Shown: positions 9,242 through 18,875 of the stretch, one piece after another
Numbering within the stretch: the first letter of the stretch is position 1
How the letters are laid out: every line of letters begins with the position of its first letter
Assembly: GCF_001613105.1 (NCBI RefSeq)
Contig: NZ_BDBS01000002.1
Location: 529,935-593,934, forward strand
Reading direction: 5' to 3'
From: Nocardia pseudobrasiliensis NBRC 108224
GTDB lineage: Bacteria; Actinomycetota; Actinomycetes; Mycobacteriales; Mycobacteriaceae
DNA: 64,000 nt
Made by a program: the position numbers and the translations under genes
The notes under the pieces: generated by a model
Seen by the model: the letters and a program-made list of their open reading frames with translations, nothing else
The model's database searches: none
Told to the model about the DNA's origin: nothing

Positions 9242-10144
9242 GTGGTAGCGATCGATGTCGGGGGACGGAAGTTCGAGCTGCCGCAGCTGTTTTCGCGGGC
9301 CGCCCTGCGTCAGGGCGTCGGCGGGGTGCCGCCGACGGCGCTGGTCATGGCCGGAATCGTCAGCCTGCAGCTGGGTCAGGCGCTGGCCACGCGATTGTTC
9401 GCGGCCACCGGCCCGGCCGGTGTGGTGAGTCTGCGGCTGCTGTTCGCCGGTGTGGTGCTGCTGGTGTTCTGGCGTTCGGCGCTGCGGATCCGGCGCAGCG
9501 CGCTGCCGGTGGTGCTCGCCTACGGCTCGGTGCTGGCGCTGATGAATGTCGCCTTCTACGAGGCGATCGCCCGTATCCCACTCGGAATCGCCGCCACCAT
9601 CGAATTTCTCGGTCCGCTGGGCGTGGCGCTCGCCGGATCGCGTCGCTGGATCGATCCGGTATGGGCGGTGCTGGCGGGCGGCGGCGTACTGCTGCTGACC
9701 CAGGCCGACGGACCGGTCGTCTGGACCGGCATCGTCCTGGCTCTCATCGCCGCGGCGCTCTGGGCGGCCTATATCCTGCTCGGCGCGAAACTGGGCGAAA
9801 CGACCAGCGGCGGTGGCGGATTGGCGCTGGCCATGGCCTTCGGAGGCCTGATCGTGGCCCCCTTCGGCATCGCCGGGGCGGGGACGGCCCTGCTCGAACC
9901 CACGGTTCTGCTCGCGGGCTTCGGCGTGGCCCTCTTATCCTCGGTTCTGCCCTATTCGGTGGAACTCGAGGCCCTGCGCCGCATTCCGCCCCGCGTATTC
10001 GGCGTGCTCATGAGTCTGGAACCCGCGGTCGCCGCGCTGGCGGGCGTGCTGGTGCTGAACCAGGCGCTGAATCTGCCACAGTGGGGCGGAATCGCCTGTG
10101 TGGTGGCCGCTTCCATCGGCGCTACCCGGATGGCCAAGGCGTAG
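9242..10144 (+). CDS. EamA/RhtA-family membrane exporter
   Basis: This roughly 300-residue protein has ten predicted transmembrane helices in two homologous halves (EamA domains). The segment ATIEFLGPLGVALAGSRR and the C-terminal FGVLMSLEPAVAALAG resemble RhtA-type threonine/homoserine exporters. It likely exports small metabolites through the cytoplasmic membrane; the substrate is unknown. GTG 9242 is chosen because AAGGTG lies five bases upstream. A GTG at 9221 would overlap the recG end region and add seven residues. It is probably the last gene of the kinase-recG transcript. Confidence 0.82.
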   Translation: MVAIDVGGRKFELPQLFSRAALRQGVGGVPPTALVMAGIVSLQLGQALATRLFAATGPAGVVSLRLLFAGVVLLVFWRSALRIRRSALPVVLAYGSVLALMNVAFYEAIARIPLGIAATIEFLGPLGVALAGSRRWIDPVWAVLAGGGVLLLTQADGPVVWTGIVLALIAAALWAAYILLGAKLGETTSGGGGLALAMAFGGLIVAPFGIAGAGTALLEPTVLLAGFGVALLSSVLPYSVELEALRRIPPRVFGVLMSLEPAVAALAGVLVLNQALNLPQWGGIACVVAASIGATRMAKA

Positions 10145-10209
10145 CGCTCGGACGGCCGCCGTGGTGGCCACGATCGTCTGCGGCATGCGCACCGGGTTCG
10201 TGGTGTCGG

Positions 10210-11631
10210 TCAGCGGGTCGCGCGCGGGTAGGGCAGATCGATCGAGGTCGTTTCGGTGATGGCCAGCGGGCGGCCGATCTGGGGGAAGGCGCGTTGGGGG
10301 CAGGCCGAGCGTTCGCAGACCTTGCAGCCCGCGCCGATGGGGACGGCGGCGGAGGGGTCGTCCAGTTGCAGGCCCTTGGAATAGACGAGACGGTCGGCGT
10401 ATTCGATATCGCAGCCGAGGCCGATCGCGAATTCCTTGCTGGCCGTGCCGAATCCGTGCGCGCCGGGGTTGGTGGTGCGGGCGATCCACAGGTAGCGGCG
10501 GCCGTCGGGCATGGAGGCGACCTGGGTGAGGATGCGGCCGGGGTGGGCGAAGGCGTCGTGGACCACCCACAGCGGGCAGCTGCCGCCGACGCGGGAGAAG
10601 TGGAAGGCCGTGGCGGATTGGCGTTTGGAGATATTGCCCGCGCGGTCGGTGCGTACGAAGAAGAACGGGACGCCGCGCTGGCCCTGTCGCTGCAGGGTGC
10701 TCAGCCGATGGCAGACCGTTTCGAAACCGACCTCGAAGCGCAGGCCCAGAAGGTCGATGTCGTAACGCAATTCCTCGGCCGAACGCAGGAATCTGCCGTA
10801 GGGCAGAACCAGTGCGCCCGCGAAGTAATTGGCCAGGCCCACCCGGGCCAGACCGCGCGATTCACCGGTCAGCGACGGCGTATCGCCGAGTACCTCGTCC
10901 AGTAGCGGGCCGTAGAGCAGGAAGCCGAGCGTGGTCGCGATCTGGAAGGCGCGCTGGCCGGGACGCAGCCGCCGGGCCAGGGTCAGGGTGCGGGTTTCGG
11001 GTTCGTAGTGCCGCTTGGGGATGTTCGGATCAGCGCCGTCGCCGCGCACCAGCACCGTGACGCCCGCCTTCTCCTCGGCGACGCGGGCGAGTTGGCGATC
11101 CAGCGAGCCGATGGACAGTCCACATTCCTCGAACAATCGCTCCGCGGCGAGGTCCAGCTGGGCGATGTGGTTGTGGTGGTCGTAGAAGAAGTCGCGCACA
11201 TCCTCGTAGGGCATCGGCACGCCGGGCGCGCCGGTCGGGGTCGCGACCTTGGAGGACAGCAGATCCAGCTGATCGGTCGCCGCGCGCAGCCGCCGATGCA
11301 TGGCCACGATGGTCTTGGCGACCTCGGGCAGCCGGGTGGCCAGATCCTCGACTTCGGCCGCGGGCGGCGCGGTGCCGCCGGCCGCCTCGACCAGCACCTC
11401 GTGCAGATCCGAAACCAGCCGCGCGTCGGAGTCGGCGGCGAAGAACTGCACGTCCAGATCGAAGGTCGAGTTCAGCTTGAGCAGCACCGGAATGGTGAGC
11501 GGCCGCTGATCGCGTTCGAGCTGGTTGAGGTAGCTGGGGGATAGGTCCAGGGATTTCGCCAGGGCGGCCTGGGTCATCCTTCGTTCCTCGCGCAACCGCC
11601 GTAGTCGGGCACCCGCATACATCTTGCGCAC
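10210..11631 (-). CDS. ScfR/RamB-family transcriptional regulator
   Basis: This 473-residue regulator has an N-terminal XRE helix-turn-helix (about residues 5-60: QAALAKSLDLSPSYLNQLERD), a central IrrE/M78-like region with LARVGLANYFAGALVLPY, and a C-terminal DUF2083 domain ending in the conserved cysteine cluster GAGCKVCERSACPQRAF. This is the architecture of short-chain-fatty-acyl regulators such as RamB and PrpR, which control glyoxylate, methylcitrate and acetate genes in response to acyl-CoA. Which family member this is cannot be decided from sequence alone. The N-terminus VRKMYAGARLRRLRE aligns with RamB from GTG 11631. A possible autoregulatory site lies just upstream. Confidence 0.88.
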   Translation of the reverse strand: MRKMYAGARLRRLREERRMTQAALAKSLDLSPSYLNQLERDQRPLTIPVLLKLNSTFDLDVQFFAADSDARLVSDLHEVLVEAAGGTAPPAAEVEDLATRLPEVAKTIVAMHRRLRAATDQLDLLSSKVATPTGAPGVPMPYEDVRDFFYDHHNHIAQLDLAAERLFEECGLSIGSLDRQLARVAEEKAGVTVLVRGDGADPNIPKRHYEPETRTLTLARRLRPGQRAFQIATTLGFLLYGPLLDEVLGDTPSLTGESRGLARVGLANYFAGALVLPYGRFLRSAEELRYDIDLLGLRFEVGFETVCHRLSTLQRQGQRGVPFFFVRTDRAGNISKRQSATAFHFSRVGGSCPLWVVHDAFAHPGRILTQVASMPDGRRYLWIARTTNPGAHGFGTASKEFAIGLGCDIEYADRLVYSKGLQLDDPSAAVPIGAGCKVCERSACPQRAFPQIGRPLAITETTSIDLPYPRATR

Positions 11632-11654
11632 CGTGCAGATGGTACTCACAGATC

Positions 11655-11670
11655 TTCGCAATCATTGCAA
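11655..11670 (-). promoter_or_regulatory. Candidate ScfR/RamB operator
   Basis: Read on the minus strand this is TTGCAATGATTGCGAA, two TTGC(G)AA units with a nine-base period, 24 bases upstream of the regulator start. RamB-family boxes in corynebacteria contain TTTGC/GCAAA cores and RamB is autoregulated, so a role is plausible. This is inference from motif shape only. Confidence 0.3.
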
Positions 11671-11751
11671 TTTCAACGGTACCGGCCGATAAAAATGATC
11701 GAGGCGAGGTCTTTTGCCTCCGACCCTCGCTGCGTAGCGTGCGAAGTACGT

Positions 11752-11925
11752 CTAGTTCGGATCCCAGACCACCGCCTGCGCGGCCACCACATGCTCCCCG
11801 TTGAACGTCACCGCCGGCGACCCGTACAACTTGTACCCTTCCTCGAGCAGCCCACTGATGCGTTCGCAGAAGCGAGCGTCATCGGGCCCGGTGATCAGTC
11901 GATAGCGCAGTGGGGTATCGGTCAT
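11752..11925 (-). CDS. DUF1737 domain microprotein
   Basis: An open frame of 57 codons from ATG 11925 to TAG 11752. The protein starts MTDTPLRYRLITGPDDARF and contains LLEEGYKLYGSPAVTFNGE and AAQAVVW, the hallmark pattern of DUF1737, a small cytoplasmic family of unknown function. Codon use is typical of the genome. It stands alone on the minus strand between the metE terminator and the ScfR regulator. It is short but well conserved in pattern, so I consider it a real gene. Confidence 0.8.
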   Translation of the reverse strand: MTDTPLRYRLITGPDDARFCERISGLLEEGYKLYGSPAVTFNGEHVVAAQAVVWDPN

Positions 11926-11961
11926 GATCTCAGCCTAGGTCGATGGCGGCCCCTGATGACT

Positions 11962-11992
11962 CCGGCCCGGCGCCGCCAGGGCGCCGGGCCGG
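11962..11992 (-). terminator. Intrinsic terminator downstream of metE
   Basis: A perfect 12-bp GC stem (CCGGCCCGGCGC at 11962-11973 and its complement at 11981-11992) with a seven-base loop begins 19 bases past the metE stop on the minus strand. There is no clear U tract, as is common for actinobacterial I-shaped terminators. Confidence 0.7.
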
Positions 11993-12010
11993 ATTACGGC
12001 ACAAGCCGAT

Positions 12011-14281
12011 TCAGCGCACCGCGTGCGCGGCCTCGACCATGTTGCGCAGGGCTGCTTCGACCTCGATCGGGCCGCGGGTCTTCAGGCCGCAGTCCGGGTT
12101 GACCCAGAGGCGGTCTGCCGGAACGGCTTTCAGGGCCGCCTGTAGGGAGGCGGTGATTTCCTGGACCGACGGGACCCGGGGGGAGTGGATGTCGTAGACG
12201 CCCGGGCCTACGCCGAGGTGGAAACCGGCGGCGTTCAGGTCGTCGAGGACCTCCATGCGGGAGCGGGCGGCTTCGATGGAGGTGACGTCGGCGTCGAGGG
12301 CGGCGATGGCGCCGATGACTTCGCCGAATTCCGAGTAGCACAGGTGGGTGTGGATCTGGGTGGCGTCCGATACGCCGCTGGTGGCCAGGCGGAAGGCGCG
12401 GACCGACCAGTCGAGGTAGTCGGGCTTGGCCGCCTCGCGCAGCGGGAGCAATTCGCGCAGGGCGGGCTCGTCGACCTGGATGACGCGGATGCCCGCGCCC
12501 TGCAGATCGACCGTCTCGTCGCGGATCGCCAGCGCGACCTGGCGGGCCGAATCGGCCAGCGGCTGATCGTCGCGGACGAACGACCACGCGAGAATGGTGA
12601 CCGGACCGGTCAGCATGCCCTTGACCGGCTTATCGGTTCTGGACTGCGCGTAGGAGATCCACTCCACCGTCATCGGCGCCTGGCGCACCACGTCACCGAA
12701 CAGGATCGGCGGGCGTACGCAGCGGGTGCCGTAGGACTGCACCCAGCCGTTGTGCGTGGCGGCGAAGCCGTCGAGCTGTTCGGCGAAGTACTGCACCATG
12801 TCGTTGCGCTCGGGCTCGCCGTGCACCAGCACGTCCAGACCGAGGCGCTCCTGGAGCGCGATGACATCGTCGATCTCGGCGCGCATGCGCCGCTCGTACT
12901 CGGCGGTGTCGATCTCGTTGGCGCGCAAGGCGGCTCGCGCCTTACGGATCGCCGAGGTCTGCGGGTACGAGCCGATCGTGGTGGTCGGCAGCGGCGGCAG
13001 GTCCAGGCGCTCGCGCTGCACCTTGCGGCGCTCCTCGGCCGGTGCGCGCCGATCGGCGTCGGCGCCGAGGGAGGCGAGCCGCGAGCGCACGGTCTCGTTG
13101 TGCAGCCGGGCGTCCTCGCGTCGGGTCGCCAGAGCCGCACGGGCGGTGGACAATTCGTCGGCCACGGCCTCGGTGCCGTCGCGCAGCGCGGTCGCCAGGA
13201 CGCGCACCTCGGTGACCTTCTCCTCGCCGAAGGCCAGCCACGAGCGCAGCGCCGCATCGAGATCGGATTCGGCGTCGAGCGAATACGGCACGTGCAGTAG
13301 CGAACTCGACGTCGACACCGCGAGCTTGCCGGTGCTGCCCAGCAGCGTACCCAGCGTGGCCAGGGCGTCGTCGAGATCGGTGCGCCACACATTGCGGCCG
13401 TTCACCACGCCCGCGACGATCAGCTTGTTCGCCAGCGCGGGCACGGCCGCGACATCCTCGACGGTGGCGCCGCGGGTGAAATCGATTGCGACGGCTTCGA
13501 TTTCGGTCGAGGCGAGCGCCGCCAGCGCGGCGCCCGGACGGCCGAAGTAGGTCGCCACCAGCAACGCGGGCCGCTCCGGCGTCCGCGCCAGGGTGGCGTA
13601 GGTGTCGCGAACCAGGGCGATCTCGTCATCGCTCAGATCGGTGACCAGCACCGGCTCGTCCAGCTGCACCCACTCGGCGCCCGCGGCGGCCAACTGCCGC
13701 AACAGTTCCTGATAGAGCGGGACGAGCTGATCGAGTTTGCTCAGCGGATCGACGCCGTCGATGCCCTTGGCCAGCTTGAGGAAGGTCAAGGGGCCGACCA
13801 CGACCGGGCGCGCCGGGACATCCAGCGCCAGCGCCTCGCGCAGTTCCGCGAGCGGCTTCTCCGGATCCAGCGCGAAGCTGGTCTCGGGCCCGATCTCCGG
13901 AACGAGGTAGTGGTAGTTGGTATCGAACCACTTGGTCATCTCGAGCGGTTCGATCGAATCGGCGCCGCGCGCGGCGGCGAAGTATCGATCCAGCGGATCC
14001 TCGATTCCGGCGACCCGCGGCGGCAGCGCGCCGAACAGGACCGCGGTGTCGAGCACCTGGTCGTAGTAGGAGAAGGTGCCGACCGGCACCGAGTCCAGGC
14101 CCGCCGCCGGCAGGGCGGTCAGCTGGTCGGTGCGCAGGGATTTGGCGACGCTGTGCAGTTCGGCGGCGTCGATGCGTCCGGCCCAGTAGCTCTCGATCGC
14201 GCGTTTGAGTTCGCGCCGCGGCCCGATACGCGGAACGCCGAGAACGGTTGCGGTGAATGGGGTTGCTGATGTGACAGTCAC
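12011..14281 (-). CDS. metE: Cobalamin-independent methionine synthase
   Basis: MetE methylates homocysteine with 5-methyltetrahydropteroyltri-glutamate in the cytoplasm. The 756-residue protein has the N-terminal domain ([18 protein letters not shown]) and the C-terminal catalytic barrel with the zinc ligands in HTHLCYSEF and [12 protein letters not shown]. The start is GTG 14281, eight bases after GGAG; the frame is open further upstream, but that part is the riboswitch leader. A cobalamin riboswitch precedes it on the same strand, so expression should fall when B12 is available, implying that the genome also has a B12-dependent synthase (metH). Confidence 0.96.
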   Translation of the reverse strand: MTVTSATPFTATVLGVPRIGPRRELKRAIESYWAGRIDAAELHSVAKSLRTDQLTALPAAGLDSVPVGTFSYYDQVLDTAVLFGALPPRVAGIEDPLDRYFAAARGADSIEPLEMTKWFDTNYHYLVPEIGPETSFALDPEKPLAELREALALDVPARPVVVGPLTFLKLAKGIDGVDPLSKLDQLVPLYQELLRQLAAAGAEWVQLDEPVLVTDLSDDEIALVRDTYATLARTPERPALLVATYFGRPGAALAALASTEIEAVAIDFTRGATVEDVAAVPALANKLIVAGVVNGRNVWRTDLDDALATLGTLLGSTGKLAVSTSSSLLHVPYSLDAESDLDAALRSWLAFGEEKVTEVRVLATALRDGTEAVADELSTARAALATRREDARLHNETVRSRLASLGADADRRAPAEERRKVQRERLDLPPLPTTTIGSYPQTSAIRKARAALRANEIDTAEYERRMRAEIDDVIALQERLGLDVLVHGEPERNDMVQYFAEQLDGFAATHNGWVQSYGTRCVRPPILFGDVVRQAPMTVEWISYAQSRTDKPVKGMLTGPVTILAWSFVRDDQPLADSARQVALAIRDETVDLQGAGIRVIQVDEPALRELLPLREAAKPDYLDWSVRAFRLATSGVSDATQIHTHLCYSEFGEVIGAIAALDADVTSIEAARSRMEVLDDLNAAGFHLGVGPGVYDIHSPRVPSVQEITASLQAALKAVPADRLWVNPDCGLKTRGPIEVEAALRNMVEAAHAVR

Positions 14282-14424
14282 GGTATTTCTCCAGTGCTGG
14301 AAGCCACGGGTCACCGCCACAAGCGAACGGAGCCCCAAAAGCTTTGCCGTACCGATCATCTCGGTACTGGCACTGGTGTCCGTCCGCCCGATCCACGAGG
14401 CGGTGGCCGCCGGATACGGCGTAT

Positions 14425-14645
14425 CCGGCACAGCTGGCAGGTCTTCGGACTCGCAGGCCGCCCATGCTCACGTGGTCCCGGAGTGGGTCGTCCATGCTCA
14501 CATGGTCCCGGCGTGCTTTTCGCCGGGGTTCCTACCGGCCGTCGCTTCCCAGGGGTTACCCCAGTGCCGATGACGGCTTTCGTTCCTGCATACCGCTGCG
14601 GGACAGTCCCGGAATCTCACCGGGTTCCCTCTCATCGGTCCGGGG
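14425..14645 (-). ncRNA. Cobalamin riboswitch in the metE leader
   Basis: On the minus strand the order is AGGGAACCCGGTGAGATTCC, GGGACTGTCCCGC followed by AGCGGTA (the conserved P3-P6 core), GGGTAACCCC, and finally CCTGCGAGTCCGAAGACCTG (14436-14457), the diagnostic B12 box. This is the AdoCbl riboswitch class placed upstream of metE in many actinobacteria. The expression platform lies between about 14,425 and the metE start; the SD CTGGAG at 14290-14295 is part of a small CCAG/CTGG hairpin, so translational sequestration is plausible. A duplicated hairpin inside the aptamer is described separately. Confidence 0.93.
14462..14511 (-). repeat. Duplicated hairpin within the riboswitch
   Basis: Two 20-base units, CCATGCTCACGTGGTCCCGG (14462-14481) and the same with A for G at the eleventh base (14492-14511), are spaced 30 bases apart. 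Each can fold as a CCATG/CATGG-type hairpin with a four-base loop. They fall in the peripheral part of the aptamer between the core and the B12 box. Confidence 0.8.
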
Positions 14646-14893
14646 ACCGACTCGACGCCGCATCGCCGACGCTCGGGGCTCCAACTCGTCGGCGCAGCGA
14701 ACCAGCTGCACGCATGAGCATAAGCGACGGTGGCAACAGGGTTATTCCGAACTCGGTCGAGGCGCAGGTGAGGTCGTCGAAGATTACGGTCGTACCAACA
14801 CAACTTCGCAGACCGAGGGGCATGGTTTGTGAGGATGGTTGCGAAGCCGGATCACGGCTTCGGTGCCGCTCATCGGGCAGGTACGTTAGGCCA
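14646..14893. other. Divergent promoter region metE / pyc
   Basis: These 248 bases lie between the 5' end of the metE riboswitch and the pyc start. No gene is supported: open frames across it lack ribosome-binding sites and domain matches. It should hold the metE promoter on the minus strand and the pyc promoter on the plus strand; I could not place -35/-10 boxes with confidence. Confidence 0.5.
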
Positions 14894-17800
14894 ATGTTCT
14901 CCAAAGTGCTGGTCGCCAACCGCGGTGAAATCGCCATCCGGGCCTTCCGCGCCGCCTATGAACTCGGCATCGGAACGGTCGCGGTGTTTCCCTACGAGGA
15001 CCGCAATTCGGTGCACCGTCTGAAGGCCGACGAGTCGTACCAGATCGGTGCGCCGGGCCATCCGGTGCGGGCGTATCTGTCGGTCGAGGAGATCATCAAG
15101 GCCGCCAAGACCGCGGGCGCGGACGCCGTCTACCCGGGTTACGGCTTCCTGTCGGAGAATCCGGATCTGGCCGCCGCGTGCGCGCGCGAGGGCATCACCT
15201 TCATCGGGCCGTCGTCGGATGTGCTCGAGCTCACAGGCAACAAGGCACGGGCCATCGCCGCGGCCAAGGCCGCCGGCCTGCCGGTACTGAATTCCAGCGC
15301 GCCGTCGGCCGATGTGGACGAATTGGTCGCCGCCTCGGAGTCGATGGAATTCCCGGTCTTCGTCAAGGCCGTCGCTGGTGGCGGCGGGCGCGGTATGCGC
15401 CGCGTGGCCGAACCCGCGCAGTTGCGCGATTCGATCGAGGCGGCCATGCGCGAGGCCGAATCGGCCTTCGGCGATGCGACCGTGTTCCTCGAGCAGGCCG
15501 TGGTCAATCCCCGCCACATCGAGGTGCAGATCCTCGCCGATCAGCACGGCAATGTGATGCATCTGTTCGAGCGCGACTGTTCGCTGCAGCGGCGGCATCA
15601 GAAGGTGATCGAACTCGCGCCCGCGCCGAATCTGGATCCCGCACTGCGCGAGCGCATTTGCAACGACGCGGTGGCCTTCGCCCGCGAGATCGGTTACAGC
15701 TGTGCGGGAACCGTCGAATTCCTGCTCGACGAGCGCGGCAAGCACGTCTTCATCGAGATGAATCCGCGAATCCAGGTGGAGCACACGGTGACCGAGGAGA
15801 TCACCGATGTCGACCTGGTGGCCTCGCAGCTGCGCATCGCGACGGGGGAGACCCTCGAAGACCTCGGCCTGAGCCAGGATTCGGTGGCCATTCGCGGTGC
15901 GGCGCTGCAGTGCCGGATCACCACCGAGGATCCGGCCAACGGCTTCCGACCCGATACCGGCCGCATCACCGCCTACCGTAGTCCGGGCGGCGGCGGCATC
16001 CGTCTGGACGGCGGCGCGAATCTCGGCGCCGAGGTGGCCGCGTACTTCGATTCCATGCTGGTCAAGCTGACGTGTCGCGGCCGCACCTTCGAACAGGCCG
16101 TCACCCGGGCGCGACGCGCGGTGGCGGAGTTCCGGATTCGCGGCGTGGCCACGAATATCCCTTTCCTGCAGGCGGTTCTGGACGATCCGGACTTCCGCGC
16201 GGGCCGGGTGACGACCTCGTTCATCGACGAGCGCCCGCATCTGCTGACTCAGCGCGGCTCGGCCGACCGCGGCACCAGGATCCTGCGCTATCTGGCCGAT
16301 GTCACGGTCAACAAGCCACACGGTGAGCGGCCGACCACGGTGTATCCGCAGGACAAACTGCCCGCGATCGATTTGAGCGTCGCGCCGCCCGATGGTTCGC
16401 GCCAGCGACTGCTCGAGCTCGGACCCGACGGATTCGCCCGGGCGCTGCGCGATCAGAAGGGGGTCGGCGTCACCGACACCACCTTCCGCGACGCACATCA
16501 GTCGCTGCTGGCCACGCGCGTGCGGACCAACAGCCTGCTGCAGGTGGCCGGGCACGTCGCCCGAATGACCCCGGAGCTGTTGTCGATCGAGTGCTGGGGC
16601 GGCGCGACCTACGATGTGGCGCTGCGGTTCCTGTACGAGGATCCGTGGGAGCGGCTCGCGGCGCTGCGCGAGGCGGTGCCCAATATCTGTCTGCAGATGC
16701 TGCTGCGCGGTCGCAATACCGTGGGCTACACGCCGTATCCGGAAAAGGTCACGCGCGCATTCGTTTCCGAGGCCACCACGACCGGAATCGATATCTTCCG
16801 CATCTTCGACGCGCTCAACAATGTCGACCAGATGCGCCCGGCCATCGACGCGGTCCGCGAAACCGGCACGGCCGTAGCGGAAGTCGCGCTGAGCTACACC
16901 GGCGATCTGTCGAATCCGGACGAGGATCTCTACACCCTCGACTACTACCTCAAGCTGGCCGAGCAGATCGTGGAGGCCGGTGCGCACGTCATCGGCATCA
17001 AGGATATGGCCGGCCTGCTGCGCGCCCCCGCGGCGCATACGCTGGTCTCGGCGCTGCGCAGCAACTTCGATCTGCCCGTGCATGTGCACACCCACGACAC
17101 CCCGGGCGGCCAGCTGGCCACCTATCTGGCCGCCTGGCAGGCCGGAGCCACCGCGGTCGACGGCGCCTCGGCGCCCATGGCGGGCACCACGAGTCAGCCC
17201 GCGCTGTCGGCGATTGTTGCGGCGGCGGCGAATTCGCAATACGACACCGGACTGAATCTGCAGAACGTCTGCGACCTCGAGCCCTACTGGGAGGCGCTGC
17301 GAAAGGGCTACGCGCCCTTCGAATCCGGCCTGCCGGGGCCGACCGGGCGGGTGTATCACCACGAGATCCCCGGCGGTCAGCTGTCGAATCTGCGCCAGCA
17401 GGCCATCGCGCTCGGGCTCGGCGACCGGTTCGAGGAGGTCGAGGCGAAATACGCCGCGGCCGACCGGTTGCTGGGCCGACTGGTGAAGGTGACTCCGTCG
17501 TCGAAGGTGGTCGGCGATCTGGCGCTGTCACTGGTGGGTTCCGGTGTGGACGTCGCGGATTTCGCCGACGATCCGGGGCGCTTCGACATCCCGGATTCGG
17601 TGATCGGTTTCCTGCGTGGGGAATTGGGCACGCCCGCGGGCGGCTGGCCGGAGCCGTTCCGCAGCCGCGCGCTGGCCGGACGCGGTCCCGCCAAGCCGGA
17701 GACGCCGCTGTCGCCCGCGGACGAGGCGGCGTTGAACGGGACCTCCGAACAGCGGCGAGAGACGTTGAACCGCTTGCTGTTCCCCGCCCCGACCACCGAA

Positions 17801-18298
17801 TTCCTCGCTCACCGTGAGAAATACGGTGACACCTCGGGGCTGTCGGCCAACCAGTTCTTCTACGGTCTGCGCCACGGCGAGGAACATCGGGTGCAGTTGG
17901 AGAAGGGCGTCACGCTGCTCATCGGCCTGGAGGCCATCTCCGAACCCGACGAGCGCGGAATGCGCACGGTGATGTGCATTCTCAACGGTCAGCTGCGTCC
18001 GGTGCTGGTGCGTGATCGCTCGATCGCCAGCGAGATCCCGGCCGCGGAGAAGGCCGATCGGAGCAATCCGGGTCATATCGCCGCGCCGTTCGCGGGTGTG
18101 GTCACGCTGGTGGTCTCCGAAGGCGACACCATCGCCGCCGGTGACACCGTCGGCACGATCGAGGCCATGAAGATGGAGGCCGCCATCACCGCGCCGCGCG
18201 CGGGCATCGTCCAGCGCATCACCATCGCCAAAGTGCAACAGGTCGAGGGCGGCGATCTGCTGGTGGACGTGCGACCGAACGAGACCGCGGCCGAATGA
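14894..18298 (+). CDS. pyc: Pyruvate carboxylase
   Basis: Pyc makes oxaloacetate from pyruvate, bicarbonate and ATP to refill the TCA cycle. The 1,134-residue single-chain enzyme has all three modules: biotin carboxylase (about 1-450; MFSKVLVANRGEIAIRAF at the start and the ATP-binding AGGGGRGMR), carboxyltransferase (about 525-800; TDTTFRDAHQSLLATR) and a C-terminal biotin carrier with EAMKMEAA, whose Lys is biotinylated. ATG 14894 is the family start; the frame is open 600 bases further upstream but without domain support. rsmD overlaps its stop by four bases (ATGA). Order pyc-rsmD-coaD matches mycobacteria. Confidence 0.97.
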   Translation: MFSKVLVANRGEIAIRAFRAAYELGIGTVAVFPYEDRNSVHRLKADESYQIGAPGHPVRAYLSVEEIIKAAKTAGADAVYPGYGFLSENPDLAAACAREGITFIGPSSDVLELTGNKARAIAAAKAAGLPVLNSSAPSADVDELVAASESMEFPVFVKAVAGGGGRGMRRVAEPAQLRDSIEAAMREAESAFGDATVFLEQAVVNPRHIEVQILADQHGNVMHLFERDCSLQRRHQKVIELAPAPNLDPALRERICNDAVAFAREIGYSCAGTVEFLLDERGKHVFIEMNPRIQVEHTVTEEITDVDLVASQLRIATGETLEDLGLSQDSVAIRGAALQCRITTEDPANGFRPDTGRITAYRSPGGGGIRLDGGANLGAEVAAYFDSMLVKLTCRGRTFEQAVTRARRAVAEFRIRGVATNIPFLQAVLDDPDFRAGRVTTSFIDERPHLLTQRGSADRGTRILRYLADVTVNKPHGERPTTVYPQDKLPAIDLSVAPPDGSRQRLLELGPDGFARALRDQKGVGVTDTTFRDAHQSLLATRVRTNSLLQVAGHVARMTPELLSIECWGGATYDVALRFLYEDPWERLAALREAVPNICLQMLLRGRNTVGYTPYPEKVTRAFVSEATTTGIDIFRIFDALNNVDQMRPAIDAVRETGTAVAEVALSYTGDLSNPDEDLYTLDYYLKLAEQIVEAGAHVIGIKDMAGLLRAPAAHTLVSALRSNFDLPVHVHTHDTPGGQLATYLAAWQAGATAVDGASAPMAGTTSQPALSAIVAAAANSQYDTGLNLQNVCDLEPYWEALRKGYAPFESGLPGPTGRVYHHEIPGGQLSNLRQQAIALGLGDRFEEVEAKYAAADRLLGRLVKVTPSSKVVGDLALSLVGSGVDVADFADDPGRFDIPDSVIGFLRGELGTPAGGWPEPFRSRALAGRGPAKPETPLSPADEAALNGTSEQRRETLNRLLFPAPTTEFLAHREKYGDTSGLSANQFFYGLRHGEEHRVQLEKGVTLLIGLEAISEPDERGMRTVMCILNGQLRPVLVRDRSIASEIPAAEKADRSNPGHIAAPFAGVVTLVVSEGDTIAAGDTVGTIEAMKMEAAITAPRAGIVQRITIAKVQQVEGGDLLVDVRPNETAAE

Positions 18299-18852
18299 CC
18301 CGCATCGTGGCCGGAACGGCCGGCGGGCGGCGGCTTCGGGTGCCGCCCGCCGGGACGCGGCCGACCTCGGATCGGGTGCGCGAGGCGCTGTTCAATCTGC
18401 TGGCGGCGCGACTGGATTTCGACGGCGTGCGGGTGCTGGACCTGTACGCCGGATCCGGCGCGCTGGGTCTGGAGGCGTTGTCGCGCGGCGCGTCCCACGC
18501 CCTGCTGATCGAATCCGATCGCAAGGCGGCCGGGGTCGTGCGCGGCAATATCGCCGACCTCGGTCTGCCCGGGGCCGAATTGCGGCAGGCCGCGGTCGCC
18601 TCGGTGCTGGCCCTCGCCCCGGCCGCTCCCTACGATCTGGTGTTCTCCGATCCGCCCTACGTCCTGGAGACCGATGACGTGGCGGCCGATCTGGCGGCGC
18701 TGGCGGGCAACGGCTGGTTGCATCCCGATGCCCTGGTGGTCGTCGAACGCTCGTCGCGTTCGCCGGAAACGCCTTGGCCCGCGGACTTCTCGCCGCTGAA
18801 GGCCCGCGTCTACGGCGAAACGCGGCTCGACCTGGCCGAGTACATCCCCTGA
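18295..18852 (+). CDS. rsmD: 16S rRNA (guanine966-N2)-methyltransferase
   Basis: RsmD methylates G966 of 16S rRNA in the assembled 30S subunit. The 185-residue Rossmann-fold enzyme shows RIVAGTAGGRRLRVP at the start, VREALFNLLAARL, the SAM-binding VLDLYAGSGALGLEALSRG, and the catalytic FSDPPYV (DPPY motif, amino-methyltransferase class). Its ATG overlaps the pyc stop as ATGA, indicating translational coupling. coaD begins 23 bases after the stop. Confidence 0.95.
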   Translation: MTRIVAGTAGGRRLRVPPAGTRPTSDRVREALFNLLAARLDFDGVRVLDLYAGSGALGLEALSRGASHALLIESDRKAAGVVRGNIADLGLPGAELRQAAVASVLALAPAAPYDLVFSDPPYVLETDDVAADLAALAGNGWLHPDALVVVERSSRSPETPWPADFSPLKARVYGETRLDLAEYIP

Positions 18853-18875
18853 GAGCGCCCTGCTAGCGTTCCGGT

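Noticed and set aside
12185..13300. Plus-strand open frame of 371 codons inside metE
   Set aside because: Antisense to a clear MetE reading frame; Gly/Ala/Val/Arg-rich with no family resemblance.
14294..14893. A 200-residue N-terminal extension of pyruvate carboxylase
   Set aside because: The frame is open but overlaps the metE riboswitch on the other strand; homology and the usual Pyc start place the ATG at 14894.
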